Under the pieces are notes generated by a model that was not told the DNA's origin, searched no databases, and worked only from the letters and a program-made list of their open reading frames with translations. DNA of 64,000 nt from Caenorhabditis elegans. Taxonomy: Eukaryota; Nematoda; Chromadorea; Rhabditida; Rhabditidae. A program made the position numbers and the translations under genes. This document shows, in pieces, positions 12,574 through 25,890 of the stretch (its first letter is position 1; each line of letters begins with the position of its first letter). The stretch covers positions 12,896,001 to 12,960,000 of the forward strand of contig NC_003284.9 of assembly GCF_000002985.6 (NCBI RefSeq). The letters run 5' to 3'.

Positions 12574-15352
12574 TCTCTTCACATTCATCCTTCCTTTTCT
12601 TCTACATCTTCATAAAAATGGAAAAGAATAAAACACACATACATTTTTATTGGTCCAATGGAAAGAACATGCTCCAGTCGCGAATTCATTTTTTTTTCTT
12701 CCTGCAAACGCCACGCGAGTCCAATTTCTCACGTAGAGTCCTTTCGAGCAACATCCGATACTTTGAGGCGCGCCCCTCATTTTCCTGTTTCCCTCCATTT
12801 TTATCCGCTCGTGTTTTGCCAACATGGTTCGGAAACATTTCCAAAAGTTTCATTTTGCGTTTCCATAAAGTGCAGCTAGCTTACATCATTTTTCAACATG
12901 CATAAACAATTACCAGTGCCTGGTACTAGTTGTGTAGGTAAAATGGTTGGAGTCATTTTTTTCCAATAATTATTACCCACAACAAATTTTTTTTACAAAC
13001 TTAAGCATTTATTTTTTCACAAACATTATAGTAATTTAATCTTGAAAAGAAAAAGTTTTAAAATCAGCTTTTGAAACAAGTGAACGTTGAACGGGAGTTT
13101 ATTTGCAAAGCGGTTTCTCATTACTCGAAAATCTTTCTAGTTTGATTCATCAGTAAAAAAAAAGAGTTGGCCTCCACTGTGTTGTCTATTATACCTGCCC
13201 CTTCTTGCCCTCACAAACACACTGACACTCGTACTTGCATCTTCATACTTTGGAATTGTTGACCTATTGCCCGCTGCCGCGGGAGTTGTTTCGGAGATCG
13301 CTAATTCATTTTTTTTGTGAATAAAAAGTTGAAACACTTTTCTAAACAGCAGAAAGACCGGAATTAACAAACCTTAAACTTTTTTCATATAAAATACATA
13401 GAAGGAACAGTTGCGGTAATTTTGATTTTCCGATATCAAAAATTGCATTTGCCCTGTTAAGTTCACGTGATTCGTTCTTGGGTTCATTTCGAAAGAGTGT
13501 CAGTGTGGAAGTGTGGAAACACATTAGCACATAGGACATATTAATTTAAAAATTAGGACGAAGGAATTATTCGGAATCGAACAGGAATTGATAAGCGAAC
13601 GTCTTTTTCCAGTTCAAATATAAATGTCTTACTATTAGCTATTTTATCAGAAATAACTTCCTGTATTAGAACATAATGCCTTTTTAATGTGTAGTTTGTA
13701 GTTACATTGCACAGCTTACATGGATAATAATGGATCCCACACGTCCGTATGTTCCACACATGTTGTAAATTTACTGCTGTCAATAGTATTTAAAAAAAAT
13801 TGACTGAATTACTGTGAGGGCATCAGCATTCTGATGATACCTTCAGCTTCAAAATGTAGATATTATTTGACAATACTCCGGAATCCCCCTTACAAATTCG
13901 ACAATCCTCAACACCTGTCTTTTCTCCTAAATTACAAGGGTTTCTGCCCTGTCGACTTTATAATTAAGCGTGCCTTTAACAACATGACCCAAATGGCTCC
14001 CTCCGCACCTAGTGGCGGCGCCCGGCGCTCACTGTACGACCTTCGTTCGCACATATCCCCTCCCGGAATGAAAAGGATAGAATGAGAGAGGTGGGGAAAT
14101 GGAAAGAGGTGCCTGAAGAACAGATGACGCCGCTCGTATAGAAAGACAACACACATACTCACACACACACACATAGAAAACACCAGTATCCCTCGGAATC
14201 AACCGACTGCTTGTATGTTTCTTTATTATACTTAATCTGTCCCTCACAAACAGATCTAGAATCTACAACAACAGCACTATGCCTTTTTTGTTTGCTAGTG
14301 ATTTTATTTATTTAAACCAAAGCAGATATACATTAAATCTGTTCGATTATGAAGTGAATTTGTTTCTAGCTAATTAATATAGATTTTTGTTGGATTTAAG
14401 ATTGGTACCATGTCCAGACACCAATTTCCGTTCTTATTTTTTACTACTGTACATTAAAAGAAGCTTACATCCGGCAAGTGTTCTCAACTAGCTAGTTTGT
14501 TGATGAGTTCACTAAACAGTTGTCGCATGAGTTAGGTTAGCTGATGGTGTTCTCCGGTCTTCAATGAATTTTTTTAAATGTAGTTCTCTTTTTTAAATCA
14601 GTTAATTCTCGAAACCAAATATTCTAGAAAAAAGTGCATTTGAGAGAGCACAAAAATAACAAATGAGGGAAACCGAGGCGATTTGTCAGTTTTCGTTTTC
14701 CATTTCAATTTCCACCCAATTCTTCTTATCTCGATTTTTTTTTTCGTTTCTACTTTCAATTTTTCCCCTTTTCCCTCGAAAGCGTCAGTTTCATCGCGAT
14801 GACCCTTACTGGCACCAATTTCCTGATGTCTTTGTTTTGTTTCCCAATTTCTGATTTTGCATTTCTGGAAAATTTTTTGATTTGATGGATCCAAAATGCA
14901 AATCCAGTAATAAATCCAGAACCTATAAATCTTGGTTACAAGATGCCGGATACACGTAAAAGCGGTGCTATAAAAATAGACATTGAGATTTTGAATTCAC
15001 GATTCTCCAATAACTCAATCTAAGCTTACTGTAGATCTACTGAATTTCAAGGTATGAGTGAGGAGGTTGGTGATTTTTTTGCAAAAATAGCATTAGCATT
15101 GAGTTTTGAATTGGAATTTTTTGTGTTTGCTTGTACGGAATTGCAATTGTTAAAATTTTTCCACAATTGTTAAAAACTTGATTTTAAAAAAGTGTTTTTT
15201 TTATTGAAAAATTTAAGTATTTTTGTAGATCTTATAAGATCATCATGATCAGAGTTTTTGAAATACCTGCAAATCTAACAAAAAATCCGTTTAAAATACT
15301 CAATTCTGATGTCATATGAAACGCTCAATTCGATCAATTCGACATTTCGCAG

Positions 15353-18300
15353 ACAAACTTAAACCTCCTATCTCGAAACTCAAAGCACGTGACCGATGAT
15401 CATGCGGCTAAACTGCTCTATCGGCTCCTCCACGTGCCTAGTTACGAGTACGACCTTCCGGTGTGCCAATGCTATAAAAAATGCAAGGTAACAATTTCCA
15501 ATTTACATTATATGTATATTGAAGCTTCTAGTGAGTTGTTTTTTAGAGCAAAACGTGGTAAAACTGGACAAATTCGAGAGAGTTGGAGTGATATCATTTC
15601 GTTGTCAGATAAGAAATGCAAACAAATTATGGCATGTCCATTTATTCTTATTCAAGTATTTTAATTTCATAATCATGATACATAGAAAACATTTGAGCTG
15701 TTTCTTGAAAGCAATGAGTTTTATAAATCTTCTTGTTTTTACATTACCCACCTGAAGTCTGAAATTAAGATTTAAAAAAAAAAATTTATAAAAAAAAAAC
15801 AACACTTCTAAATATAAATTCTCAGTTGGTATTAAATAAGTTTCATGCTTCCAAGATCTTGCATACTTTCAAATCAACAAAGTAACCAACACCTTTAAAA
15901 TAAATCATGGACCTTATCTAATCAGTCGACTACGTTATAGTTCACGCGAATTCTCCGATTATGTCGTTTTTCCACACTTCAAATAACACCACATTTTCCT
16001 GGACAATTTTTGCATTTTTTTTTCAGTTTTCAAAGTGTTGAAAATTAATTTTTCTAAAGTTTCGCTTCTCAATTCAGTTCACCGAAGTGATGATTCAGAA
16101 AAAAAAATAACAAAATGGAATTAGAAAGATGCGAAAACGAATGAATAAATAAACATCCGAAAGCTTAAAACCTGTTCCTGCCTGCCTTTCCATCTCTTCT
16201 ACAGTCCGCTAATAACAAACACAATTTGCTTCCTTTGATCACTTTTCTGCTATTTATGATTCTTTAGCAACTTCCAAATAAGATTCGTTCCACACAGTTC
16301 AACATTTTTATTCAATTCCCATTTTGCCTGTTCGGCTGGTAATAGCATTGTGTTTTTATGTTTATGAGGAAATTTTTATTGCAACTACCATTTTGTTTCT
16401 AAGTTAAGAAAGAAATTTTATTCATGTTCTTCATAAAAATTATTTGAACCAAAGCGAGGTCACTTTAAAAAAAACTAGTGAATACTATTTCTTTAAAAAT
16501 CTAAGCAACGCATCCATTCATACCAAACTATTTTTTCATTTTCGTCGCCCATTTCCCATTCCATCAATCACGTTAGTCTGGCATAGACGGAGTGACAAGT
16601 GATTAGATCGGATATAAACAGTATCCTCAAAACATGCGGAGAAACAAGTAGGCGAGCGAATGTGGGGAAAAGGGTCATACAAACTGACACGGAGAGGAAT
16701 AAGACGGTGTGTTGTTGTGTTTGAGGATCCAGACCGATTTAGATCAAGACAATGTTCGCGTTGTGTTGTAGTGTTTATGAGTATTCGTTAGTCGGTATTT
16801 TCTAGTAAAAATTGAATTCGAAACAATATAGTTTTTGATGTTTCCTCGCTGTAATCCGAATAATTTTTTGATATTTTGATTTGTCATAGAGAATTTCGGG
16901 TACTTGTGTATTACATGCCCTCATTTTAAAATTGAATTTTTATGTTATGAAAAATTATGAAAAACATGTGGTTTTTTTGTTGTGTTTTTATGCTTAGGAA
17001 ACATTTATTTCTAAGCCTGCAAGGAAGAAATCCATATCACGTAATTTCCGAACAAGACCATGAAATACACAAGTACCAAACTTCATATTGAAAATAAAAT
17101 TCTAGTCTACCGGATTTGCGCAAAACCGTTCAGAGATTTTCAGAGAAAATTTGAAAAGTTCCAAGTTTCCAATAACATGAGATTCTGAAAATTATTTTTC
17201 ACATGTCATTCATTGAAACTATTTTGAAAACATAAAGATATATTGCAAGACTTCTTCTCATCTTTCCTGGATTTTATTTTGATCTGCTGAAACAATAATC
17301 GTTCAATTTTCAGGCTGTAAGGATGTACTCCGCTACACCACCTTCTCAGCCTCAACCAAAGCAATCGCGGCAACAACAGTACCCTTCTCAACAGCCACCG
17401 GCCTACAACTACCCTCATCAAGGATATGGCCAAATGGGACAAATGGGACATGGAAGTTTGCCGATGGATACTCGAGGAATTCAGCAGCAGCCGCAAAATA
17501 TGGGAACAATGATGGGACGGCAAGTTCCACTGCAGCAACAAGCTGCCGCCGGGCAAATGAATGCCCATGGAATGCCTATGGATAACCGATCTATGAACAG
17601 TGGCCAGATGCAGCATTTGGATAACCGCATGGGATCTCAACAAATGACGACTAATCAAAGACCGATGGGAATGGAAAGTCACAATATGGGCCAGCTAGGA
17701 AACAATCAAATGGGATCCATGGGAAGCATGAACAGCTCAATGAGCAACTCCATGGCGTCTATGGGCGGTATGATGAGTGATCGGACGATGGGTACTCAGC
17801 AACATCAAATGATGGGACAACATCAACAACAACAATCGTAAGTTATCAGTGTTGTGATGATCGTTCTTTGTGTGATCTAAATGTACTCCGACATTTCTTA
17901 AAGTGCAAATTATTGCTTTTAGTAATGATCATTGAAGTTTCATACTATATTTTTGGGTTGTCATACTAGCACAAAAAGTATCTTCCGTTTGTAGTCATAA
18001 GTCGTTGGCGGTTTTGACCTTAACCTTAAAATTAACCGAAAGGGCACTTTTCTAAAATAGGTGTAAGTAGTATTTAAGGAAAGTTATCACATTTTTTCGA
18101 ACATGCTGAAAGGCAGTTCATGACAGCTTGTCCAGTTTGAACAGAAACACGTTTTTAATTTTGTACCCTAAAACTAAGAAATCAAACTTTCAAAAACATA
18201 CTTTTTTCTTAAAATCTGAACTGTAGGAGGTTTTGGTATTCACTCAGAAATGTTTAAAATCACTTCAAAGAGTCTTCACATTTTCACATTTTCCGTCCGT

Positions 18301-21300
18301 CACAGTCATCCTCCTTCTCCACTTTAATGCTCATTGTTGAAAGTGTGATATCCCGCATGCATCTCCTTCAAAAACATCACGTGACCATATTTTCTAGTAC
18401 ACCAAGTTCAGACATCTTTGCTGAGCAAACATTTGAAGAAAAAAAACTAGTCTGGGTCTTGTGACTTTTGCATGCTCTCAATTGCATGAAAAGTGCAATA
18501 GGATAAGATGTTTCTCAACTATAACTGCTTCAAAGGTTTCCTTCTCTCGCCAATACCATTCCTGACGAGTTATAAAATAGTCAATACACAACAACTATAC
18601 AGGAGAAGTCTAGGAAGATAAATATTTTTCATTTTCAAAGCCTCATTATTATTATTATCATAATCGTGTTTTCCAGACGTCTGGAGCTTTAGTCATTTCC
18701 CGCATGTAGGAAATTTTTAAAGAAATTTTAATCTTTGGATTTCACCTTAACCAACTTACTTTAGCATTTAAATTACTAGTTCCTTGATACATTTTTTGAA
18801 ATTATATTCTCAGCGGAACCAGTCTGTGGAACAAGTAATTATATTTACACTTTTCCCCTGTATTTTCTCTAAGTCTCGCGTATTACGGTTCCATCAATGG
18901 TGGAAAATACAAAATATAGAAGCGAGTTTATTTTTTCAATGTTCCTGCTTTCAATGTTTTCTCCATGTATGCGTTCTCCGTATTCCCCTTCCTTTCTCCC
19001 TATTTTCCATCAAAACGCCGTTCCAGGGACTAGTTGTTTTCGCAAGTGGTCCTGACCACAGATATACTAGAGATGTGCACATAAACACAACTTTATCGTC
19101 GTTCACCCGTCTTTCCAGATAAGTGGGCCCCCCGTCTTCTGGTTCATATATCTCAGCCGTTCCCCCTACGTTCTAGTAGATTTTCTCCTTCTTCTGTATG
19201 TTGTTCATGACTTAGCGAAAACTTGTTTTGAGAATCACGTTTTCTCCTTATTCTTGGCAGTCCGTGTTCCAGTGATGTATGATTCGCTAGAAGGTCTAAT
19301 AGATCACACGTGTTTTTTTTTCAGTCGTCTTGTTTTTTCTACTTACTTTTAAAAACTCACAACAACACATCGCTGTTATTACTGACTCATTACTTGTTTT
19401 GTTTTCAGTACCAGCAACCCTGGCAACAATCAACAAATGCAACGTATGATGAACCCACCAGCGTACTCGCAACAGGAAAAACAACGCATGGAACAGTACC
19501 AACGGCAACAACATCAATCCCAGGTAAAAAGAATAACACAAAACATATTTTGTTTGGCAAATATTTTTGTTAGAATTTCCTCTTTAGTGCAGACATTATT
19601 ATTGTTTATATGTATTGTCAAAATAAAAATGGAATAGTGAAAACTAGTGAGCTACAGTAGATTCTAGAAAAAAAAAAACTATTGTTTGTTATTTTGCAAA
19701 TATAATTTATTTTAACCTTATTATTATAGGGTAGCTTCGAAATGAGATAGGCAACTCAAACTCAGAAAAAAAAGATGCAAGATTGATCAACACTTCAGTC
19801 AGCAGTTCGAAAAGTCAACCTATTTGAAATCCCATTCCGAATGACCTGAAAAGTGTATAGATGCTAACTACACCACGCCCCATTAGAAATTTCGAAAGCG
19901 AAAACGGAAGGTGTACGTATCTCTCATAGTCCGGACGAGATTTGGTTGCGTTTGCAGAAAGCACTTTTCAGGGACTAGTGTATCCTTTTTACTAAGAATG
20001 TGCCTTCCGATTGCCTTTCTATTTTTTTCAACCCCCGTTCGTCACACTCAGTGTTAGATAACCACTTCACTTATTGTGTCTAGACGCTTACTATTAGTCA
20101 CTGATGAATGTTTTTCTGTACTTTCACAAAATGAAAACAAAATATATTCCAATTGCAGATGCAAAGCTACCAATCTCAAATGCAGCAATCTATGACCCCA
20201 GTAGTTCAAGCCCCGGCTCCAGCAAAACCGGCACCGAAGAACAACTCTAGGAGGAAGAGAACAGTCAACAAAGCTAATCTCGATGAGCCTACTCAGGTTC
20301 CGGCTCCGAATTATCATTTCCAACCACCACCAAGCTATGGATATCAGCAGGTACTAAAATTGTTAAAAATTTATTTATATTTAATTTTACAATTCTAGAA
20401 CAACAATATGATGGGAAATCCCCAAGTAAGTGGACATCAAATGGCAGGTGGACAACAACAACTCCAACACCATGCAATGATGCATGGTGGTCCTGGAGGC
20501 TCGCAGAGCCAGTATCCAAACACAAAGTAGGTATCTTGTTGCATAGAGAGGAACGTTCGTGCACCCCTCAATTATGCTTGCATCTTTGTGTCGAATAACT
20601 AATTATACGAAATTTCATTTTGCAGGTCATCGGAAATGGTGCGCTTAGAGCTTCGTAATTCCATTCAGGCCAAACAGCAACAGCAGAAGCAGAAGGAGCA
20701 GCCACCAATGGATCAACAACGTAAGTTTTGTTTTCGACGTTTTTAATAACTTTTGACTGACTCAAGATATTTATAATTTAGCATGTAAAAGTTGTGGGCT
20801 TATGAGATATTCAGACACACATTCCTTGCAAAATATGACGTGACTGGTGGGTAGAGAAAAAACGGAAATGATAAATAGTGATGTTGGTAAACAGGACACA
20901 AATAGCTGATCAAGTTTTTGTTTGAAAAGCGAGTAGGATAGGGATGGCGAATGAAAACAACTTGAGTTCCAGGAAAAAAAAGAACTAGGCTGGTCAATCT
21001 CACTGTTTTTTTGGAAAAGTGTCTGTGTGCCATTGGCGTAAATATTTTTGTTCTAAGAAAGCGTGAAGCCTACAAATTCGTGATTTTGTTATGTGCGGAT
21101 TTGTCACAGCATACTGTAGTTGGACACTTTCAAAATGAAATAGTCATGGAAAATAACATATTTCTTTGGGAATTTTATTGTTGATACGAACCAATTCAAG
21201 GTTCTGAAAATTGCAAAATGAGTCTTTACACAGCTTTTTTAGAGGAACATTCAAAATTCTTAAAACCCCTAGGTTGGCTTCAGTGAAGCGTTTCTTCACA

Positions 21301-23538
21301 AAAAATTCTTCGTGGAACCTAATTTCCCATTTTCTTCCTCTTTCCCACTTAAGACCCCCGTACTTTGATCCGTGTGCTCTTCGAGCAGGGACTAGTTTGT
21401 CAACATGGCAGTAAACAATAAACAAGTGACGAAAATTTCATGTAGCCACTTGATACGTGCATTCATGGATTTATATCGACCTCCCCACTAAAACAGCTTA
21501 AGACACACTTGTTTCATTTTACACACACCCCGCTTTCATCAAAATTTCATAGAGCATGTGGGAGGGGGGAAAGTTAAGACTTTGCTAAAACTTCGAAACA
21601 ATGTTTTGTGGCTTATTTGATTTTCCTCCAGAATCAAAAGTTTGTATAACCAAACTTGGAAAGGCGTGAAGAGGTGAGAGGAATAGAGAGCAATTATGGT
21701 AGTAATGAAAAAAAAAAACATGTTGATGATGACCGCCGTGCCTTTTCTGTAAACGAACGGCGGCACGGCGACGCGACCGTCAGAAAAATATTTTTGTAGT
21801 TGTCGGAACTCTGCTGTGTGTGTGTCTGCTTGCTATAATAATGCGTGGATTTGTGGACTGCTACAGCTAGTGCTTGACGCCTGAAAAACATGTGTATCAG
21901 ATACACACGTCTACAAAAATAAAAGAAAAACATACACACGTCTTCGTGTATTCGTCCGTTCTTTCGTGTGTGTGTGTGTGGTCAACAAAATGGGCCTTTT
22001 CCGACAAATAGGCTATTTGTCGCCGGCCGGCCGCTCACTCGATCTATCTTTCCTCTAACTCTTGCCTGTCGCCCCTCACTTTCCTGAAAACTGAACACTA
22101 AGAATTGAGGAGAGAAGCTAAAAACATAAAAACACGCCATTCTACACTTTGTATTTCAAAGTTCTGATGTGGGAGGAGCCAATGGGGCTGCCTAATATTT
22201 TCCAATTTTGAAAAAACTCCATTTATGAACGTTATTATGAAAAAATGTGTGTGAAAAATGTGTGCAGCTGTTCGAATGGTGTAAACATTTATCAGAGATT
22301 TTTTGAATATTAAGTTCTCTCTCTCTCTCATTCAGTTTCTGTTCATAATTGTTAGAATAGTGAAAACAATGAAACTTCCTCGTTCACCACATGACCTCGC
22401 CTGTTACTGTTATCAACTAAAGTGCTCCACTTTGTTTTTCACTCTTAAGCCCTCGGCGTTCGCTTATTATTTTTTCTTACATTTGTTTTCCAAACACCCA
22501 GGAACGCCTGGAAATACGAAAATAACGGAGAGAAATCGGAAATTCTCAAAATATGTACAAATCCAAATCCTTGCTTTTTATTCTGAGAACGCCCAAACCA
22601 ACGTCACATAGAGTTGTGAGTTGGTCGGAAAATAGAAAGAACAACATGTTTCTACACAGGTAGACATGTTTTTATCATCAATTCTCACTTTCTTTATCAA
22701 TATTAGTATTAATATACGTTTCTTTGCCACACAAACACTATGGTTTCTAGGCATCATCGAGCGCTGGTCTATGGGGTGGAGTCTGTAGTAGTAGTGGAGC
22801 AATAATAAAATCACTCTTGAATGCAAAAAAAAACATCGGTTATTCTGACGAATTCTCTTCACTTCTCCCGATCTCTCTTTCCACAGATAGGCACCGCCTT
22901 CCCATTTAACCCTCCCACTTGTTGATACCTTCTCAATTCATAATTCATTTCATCCCTACTTCAGATCGTGTACCAGCACAACAAGCTCAAATGCAACGTG
23001 CAATGCAACAAGATTCGTCGATGATGATGGGCAACCAAATGGGACAATACCAATACAGCCAAATGGGACAACCACCACACTATCATCAATCATCATCCAT
23101 GGGCAACGGCATGGGACAAGCTCCACAAATGGGACAAGGTCATCCACAACAAATGCAAGAGATGGGAAGCTTTAATACTCCACAACCTCAAGTTCAAATT
23201 AATCAGAACACTCCTATCTCGAGCGTGGCTAGCACCAGCTCGGCGAGCAGCTTAGATTTTCCAAACGAACTTGGCTTTTTTGATATGCAGGTGAGAGTTT
23301 AGATACATGTCTTTGTCAGAATTTCATAGTTACGTTTGCAGGATCCAGAGCTTCCGGTTTCCTGCGATAAACTTGAGGAGAATCTAAAATCACTTACAGT
23401 TCATGACTTTGCTATTCTTGGACGTTGCGCGGTAAGCAAAAAAAGTTTTTTTTTCACAAAATAATTCCAACTTTTTTTCAGTTTGACTTTTCCAATCAAC
23501 AAACGATTGACTTTGTCCGTCAAATTTTGCTGATGTGA
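15353..23538 (+). CDS. sel-8: Gln/Met/Gly-rich nuclear protein, probable SEL-8/LAG-3 (5' end unresolved)
   Basis: Nine exons join in frame: 15353-15487, 17314-17837, 19409-19523, 20159-20350, 20399-20526, 20626-20720, 22965-23290, 23342-23431, 23482-23538 (stop TGA). All introns are GT-AG with TTTCAG-type acceptors, giving 553 residues. The first exon opens at an acceptor (ATTTCGCAG) with no ATG before it, so at least one upstream exon is missing; the first in-frame ATG is at 17323. Residues 1-45 form a compact part ending CQCYKKCK. Residues 46-397 are rich in Gln, Met, Gly and Pro, with repeated MGQ/QMG units. A basic cluster RRKR (289-292) could be a nuclear localisation signal. A charged helix candidate (MVRLELRNSIQAK) lies at 369-381. 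The last 60 residues are acidic and hydrophobic (LDFPNELGFFD onwards). The composition and C-terminus resemble my memory of the nematode Mastermind-like co-activator that joins CSL (LAG-1) and Notch intracellular domains in the nucleus. That identification is unverified, and the model is longer than the roughly 490 aa I recall for C. elegans. It could be another Q-rich transcription factor. Confidence 0.8.
15488..17313 (+). other. Intron of the Q-rich gene containing a MITE
   Basis: A 1.8-kb intron between the CQCYKKCK exon and the first Q-rich exon. The only structure I see is the inverted-repeat element at 16899-17077. Confidence 0.6.
16899..17077. mobile_element. MITE, second copy of the GGTACTTGTG family
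   Basis: Terminal inverted repeats GGTACTTGTGTATTACATG (left) and its near-complement ending ACACAAGTACC (right) bound 179 bp. The internal pair ATGCTTAGGAA and TTTCTAAGCCT matches the element core at 7312 and 2785. No coding capacity. Confidence 0.7.
20721..22964 (+). other. Large intron of the Q-rich gene
   Basis: 2.2 kb with no exon. It contains a GC-rich inverted repeat (CGCCGTGCC 21734-21742 against GGCACGGCG 21762-21770), a TG run near 21966 and a TC run near 22316. Confidence 0.6.
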
Positions 23539-24109
23539 AGCACATTTCATTTTCAGTGTTTCAACTTGGTCACTCCCGATGCATTACTCTCCCAGTTACT
23601 GATCTCCCGATATCCTGCTATCTAGTTACCAAATGCTTCTGCTTTTAGATTTTCCAATCACCAATTCCTCTGTATTTTGAAACTTGCGAGCTGTGCTCTC
23701 CAAAGCCAAAATTTGTCTTGTTTACTGTGTAAAAAACATATTTGAATCCATAATGTATTCTTTTGTTCATTTCCTAACTTAAAGAAAATCCTGTCGATAT
23801 AGTGAACACTCATTTAGGAATAATGCCCCCCCCCCCATCAGCAGCTCGGTCTGTATGTCCTAGCCATTGCCTATTTTTGTCATTTCTCAATCTCATCACC
23901 TGAAAAATTCCAATCCTCACTAGTTTTACACAACATCCAAAACCTTCCAAATATTGTCCCAGTCTTTGTCAATCACTTTTTCGCTTTTAAAAACCATCTC
24001 TTTTGTATATCAAGGTCATATAGCATTCTAATATATTTGCCTCAATATTATTGAAAAAAAAAATTGAAAATCACAAAAAATTGAATATTAGTCACTAGTC
24101 TCTTTCAAG

Positions 24110-24115
24110 AATAAA
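24110..24115 (+). terminator. AATAAA poly(A) signal candidate
   Basis: AATAAA about 570 bases after the TGA of the Q-rich gene, in AT-rich DNA. It is the clearest of the possible signals. The implied 3' UTR is long for a nematode. Confidence 0.4.
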
Positions 24116-24161
24116 TACAAAAATTTGAAAAACAATTTCCTAATTGCTTCTCAGTACCAAT

Positions 24162-24168
<7 letters not shown>

Positions 24169-24192
<24 letters not shown>

Positions 24193-24193
24193 A
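24169..24193. repeat. (AT)n microsatellite
   Basis: Twelve AT units directly downstream of the Q-rich gene. Confidence 0.9.
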
Positions 24194-25619
24194 AATATTG
24201 TTTTTTATTCTAATTCGCATGTATAATCTGATAAAAGCAAATAAATTTTCATAAAATTTATTGTTGTTTTTCCAATCAAAACGAAAAATACAGCCCCAGC
24301 GGAATGAATGATGTGTGTGCGAGATTACATTTTCTGGGAAGATGTTATTTGGAAAATGTGAGCAAACTTGAAATGACATGGACAGTGAAAAACAAGCTTA
24401 AAATTTTTGAATTTAGCAAAACATTTGTCTTCGAGTAAAAATTATTGCTACAAATGACGTTTTTAAAACAATTTGAATATATTGTATAGGGATTGAACGA
24501 TCAGAACATGAGGTACAAATACAATCAGATATAAACCAAAATTCTGTGCTCGGTTTTCCGAATTGAATGTAATTCCATTAAATGAAAAAAAGGGAAGCGG
24601 AGCTGTAAAGTTATATACAAGGTTCATTGAGATAAAAAAAGTTTACGCAGCGTGGATTTCCAACACACGAAAAACATTCTTACCCAATAATACGGTGGGA
24701 AATAAATTACGTAAAGGCGGGCCTGCAAAACTAATTAAACTTGCATTCGTATTATACCTCAAGACAGTGTGTGATCCCATTTTTGTATATTTACGTGTAA
24801 TAAATCAATGGATTGTAATAACATAAAAACGTTAGGTATGGCTTCTTATAAATGTAACTACTTTTGTTCATTATTTACAGAAGTGCCGCTGCTCATATTA
24901 AAAATCAACTGCCAATAATTCCTGCTATAATAAAAACTTTTCTTTAGAATTGTGATATTTTTCACCAATGAACAAAAAAATGCTGCTTAAAATTTCATTT
25001 TACAGCTTTCAAAAAATTTACATTATTCTTGAGCTAATTGTAAGGTGGAGTTTTAACTTTTGAAGTTTCATAAGCAAACTAGAAAAAATTGAGTGGCCCG
25101 TGACGTGAAAAACTGTTAACTTTTCATTTTGGTATACAAACGACAACGCCTGTATCGGTAATTGGAAAGCTCTAATAAAATGACTGAATAGAAATTATTT
25201 ATAACAATGAAAGCATCGACTAAAGTTTCAAACGGTGATGCGACAAACGTTGATGTGTTTTTTTCATTTGAAAAATTGGTACAGTCCGCGCGCTTGATAT
25301 AAGACACATAACATTTTGAACTATTGGACTAAAAAAAATTGGAAAATCGAAAATGTTGGTGAAAATTTCAAATAATCTCAGCAGACTTGCGATGTAATTT
25401 TTGAGATATTGGTCGTGTGCGTTCATTTTTTATGGTGCGCATAACTGATTTTTAATTCTTGATTAAAAAAAAAACAAAAAGATATGATAGGTGGATGGGT
25501 TTTTTGGTACACCAAATCTAATACCAATATCAGTTTTTTCTTAAATAAGTTCAGAAATATCCAAAACTGTTTAATGGAAAAAAGGGTCATATAGCAGTTG
25601 TTTGCACTGTACCAGGGAT

Positions 25620-25890
25620 GTGCGGCAAATCTCGAAAAAATTACGAGCTGGGCAAATTCGGCAAATTTGTGCTTAACAATCTCCGAAAAATTTTAACTTT
25701 TTAATTTTTTTGATGTTTTTGGAGCGCCATTCCAAATAAGTTCCATGTAGTGTGTCTGCTTGAACATCTAAATAATTCAATTTTGTGTCAATTTACTAAA
25801 TTTTTGGAGACAAAATCAATAGTTTTGGTCAAAAGTGCATTGTCAATTTTTGATGTGTGCGGCTTATTCGGCATTTTTGCCGCACGCTGT
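25620..25890. repeat. Dispersed repeat with TGCGGCAAA ends
   Basis: Starts with TGTGCGGCAAAT and ends with the inverted TTTTTGCCGCACGC. It contains GGCAAATTCGGCAAATTTG, a word style common in Caenorhabditis dispersed repeats. Related ends occur at 54372 and 54820. Confidence 0.5.

Larger units (their letters stand above)
994..15352. other. 14 kb without a confident gene
   Basis: No exon with convincing splice sites was found on either strand. The stretch holds pyrimidine tracts, MITE-like elements (about 2785, 7312), microsatellites and short GC-richer islands. The islands lie at about 6120-6200, 6630-6690, 7960-8035, 8480-8600, 9840-9900 and 13985-14085. It probably contains upstream regulatory DNA and/or first exons of the gene that begins at or before 15353. 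The 13985 island reads openly from ATG for 33 codons but has no in-frame donor that joins the 15353 exon. Confidence 0.5.

Noticed and set aside
13985..14085. ATG frame MTQMAPSAPSGGARR as the first exon of the Q-rich gene
   Set aside because: It ends in a stop, and no GT donor at the required phase precedes it.
17206..17682. Long minus ORF rich in His/Leu/Arg
   Set aside because: Antisense shadow of the Gln/Met-rich exon on the plus strand.
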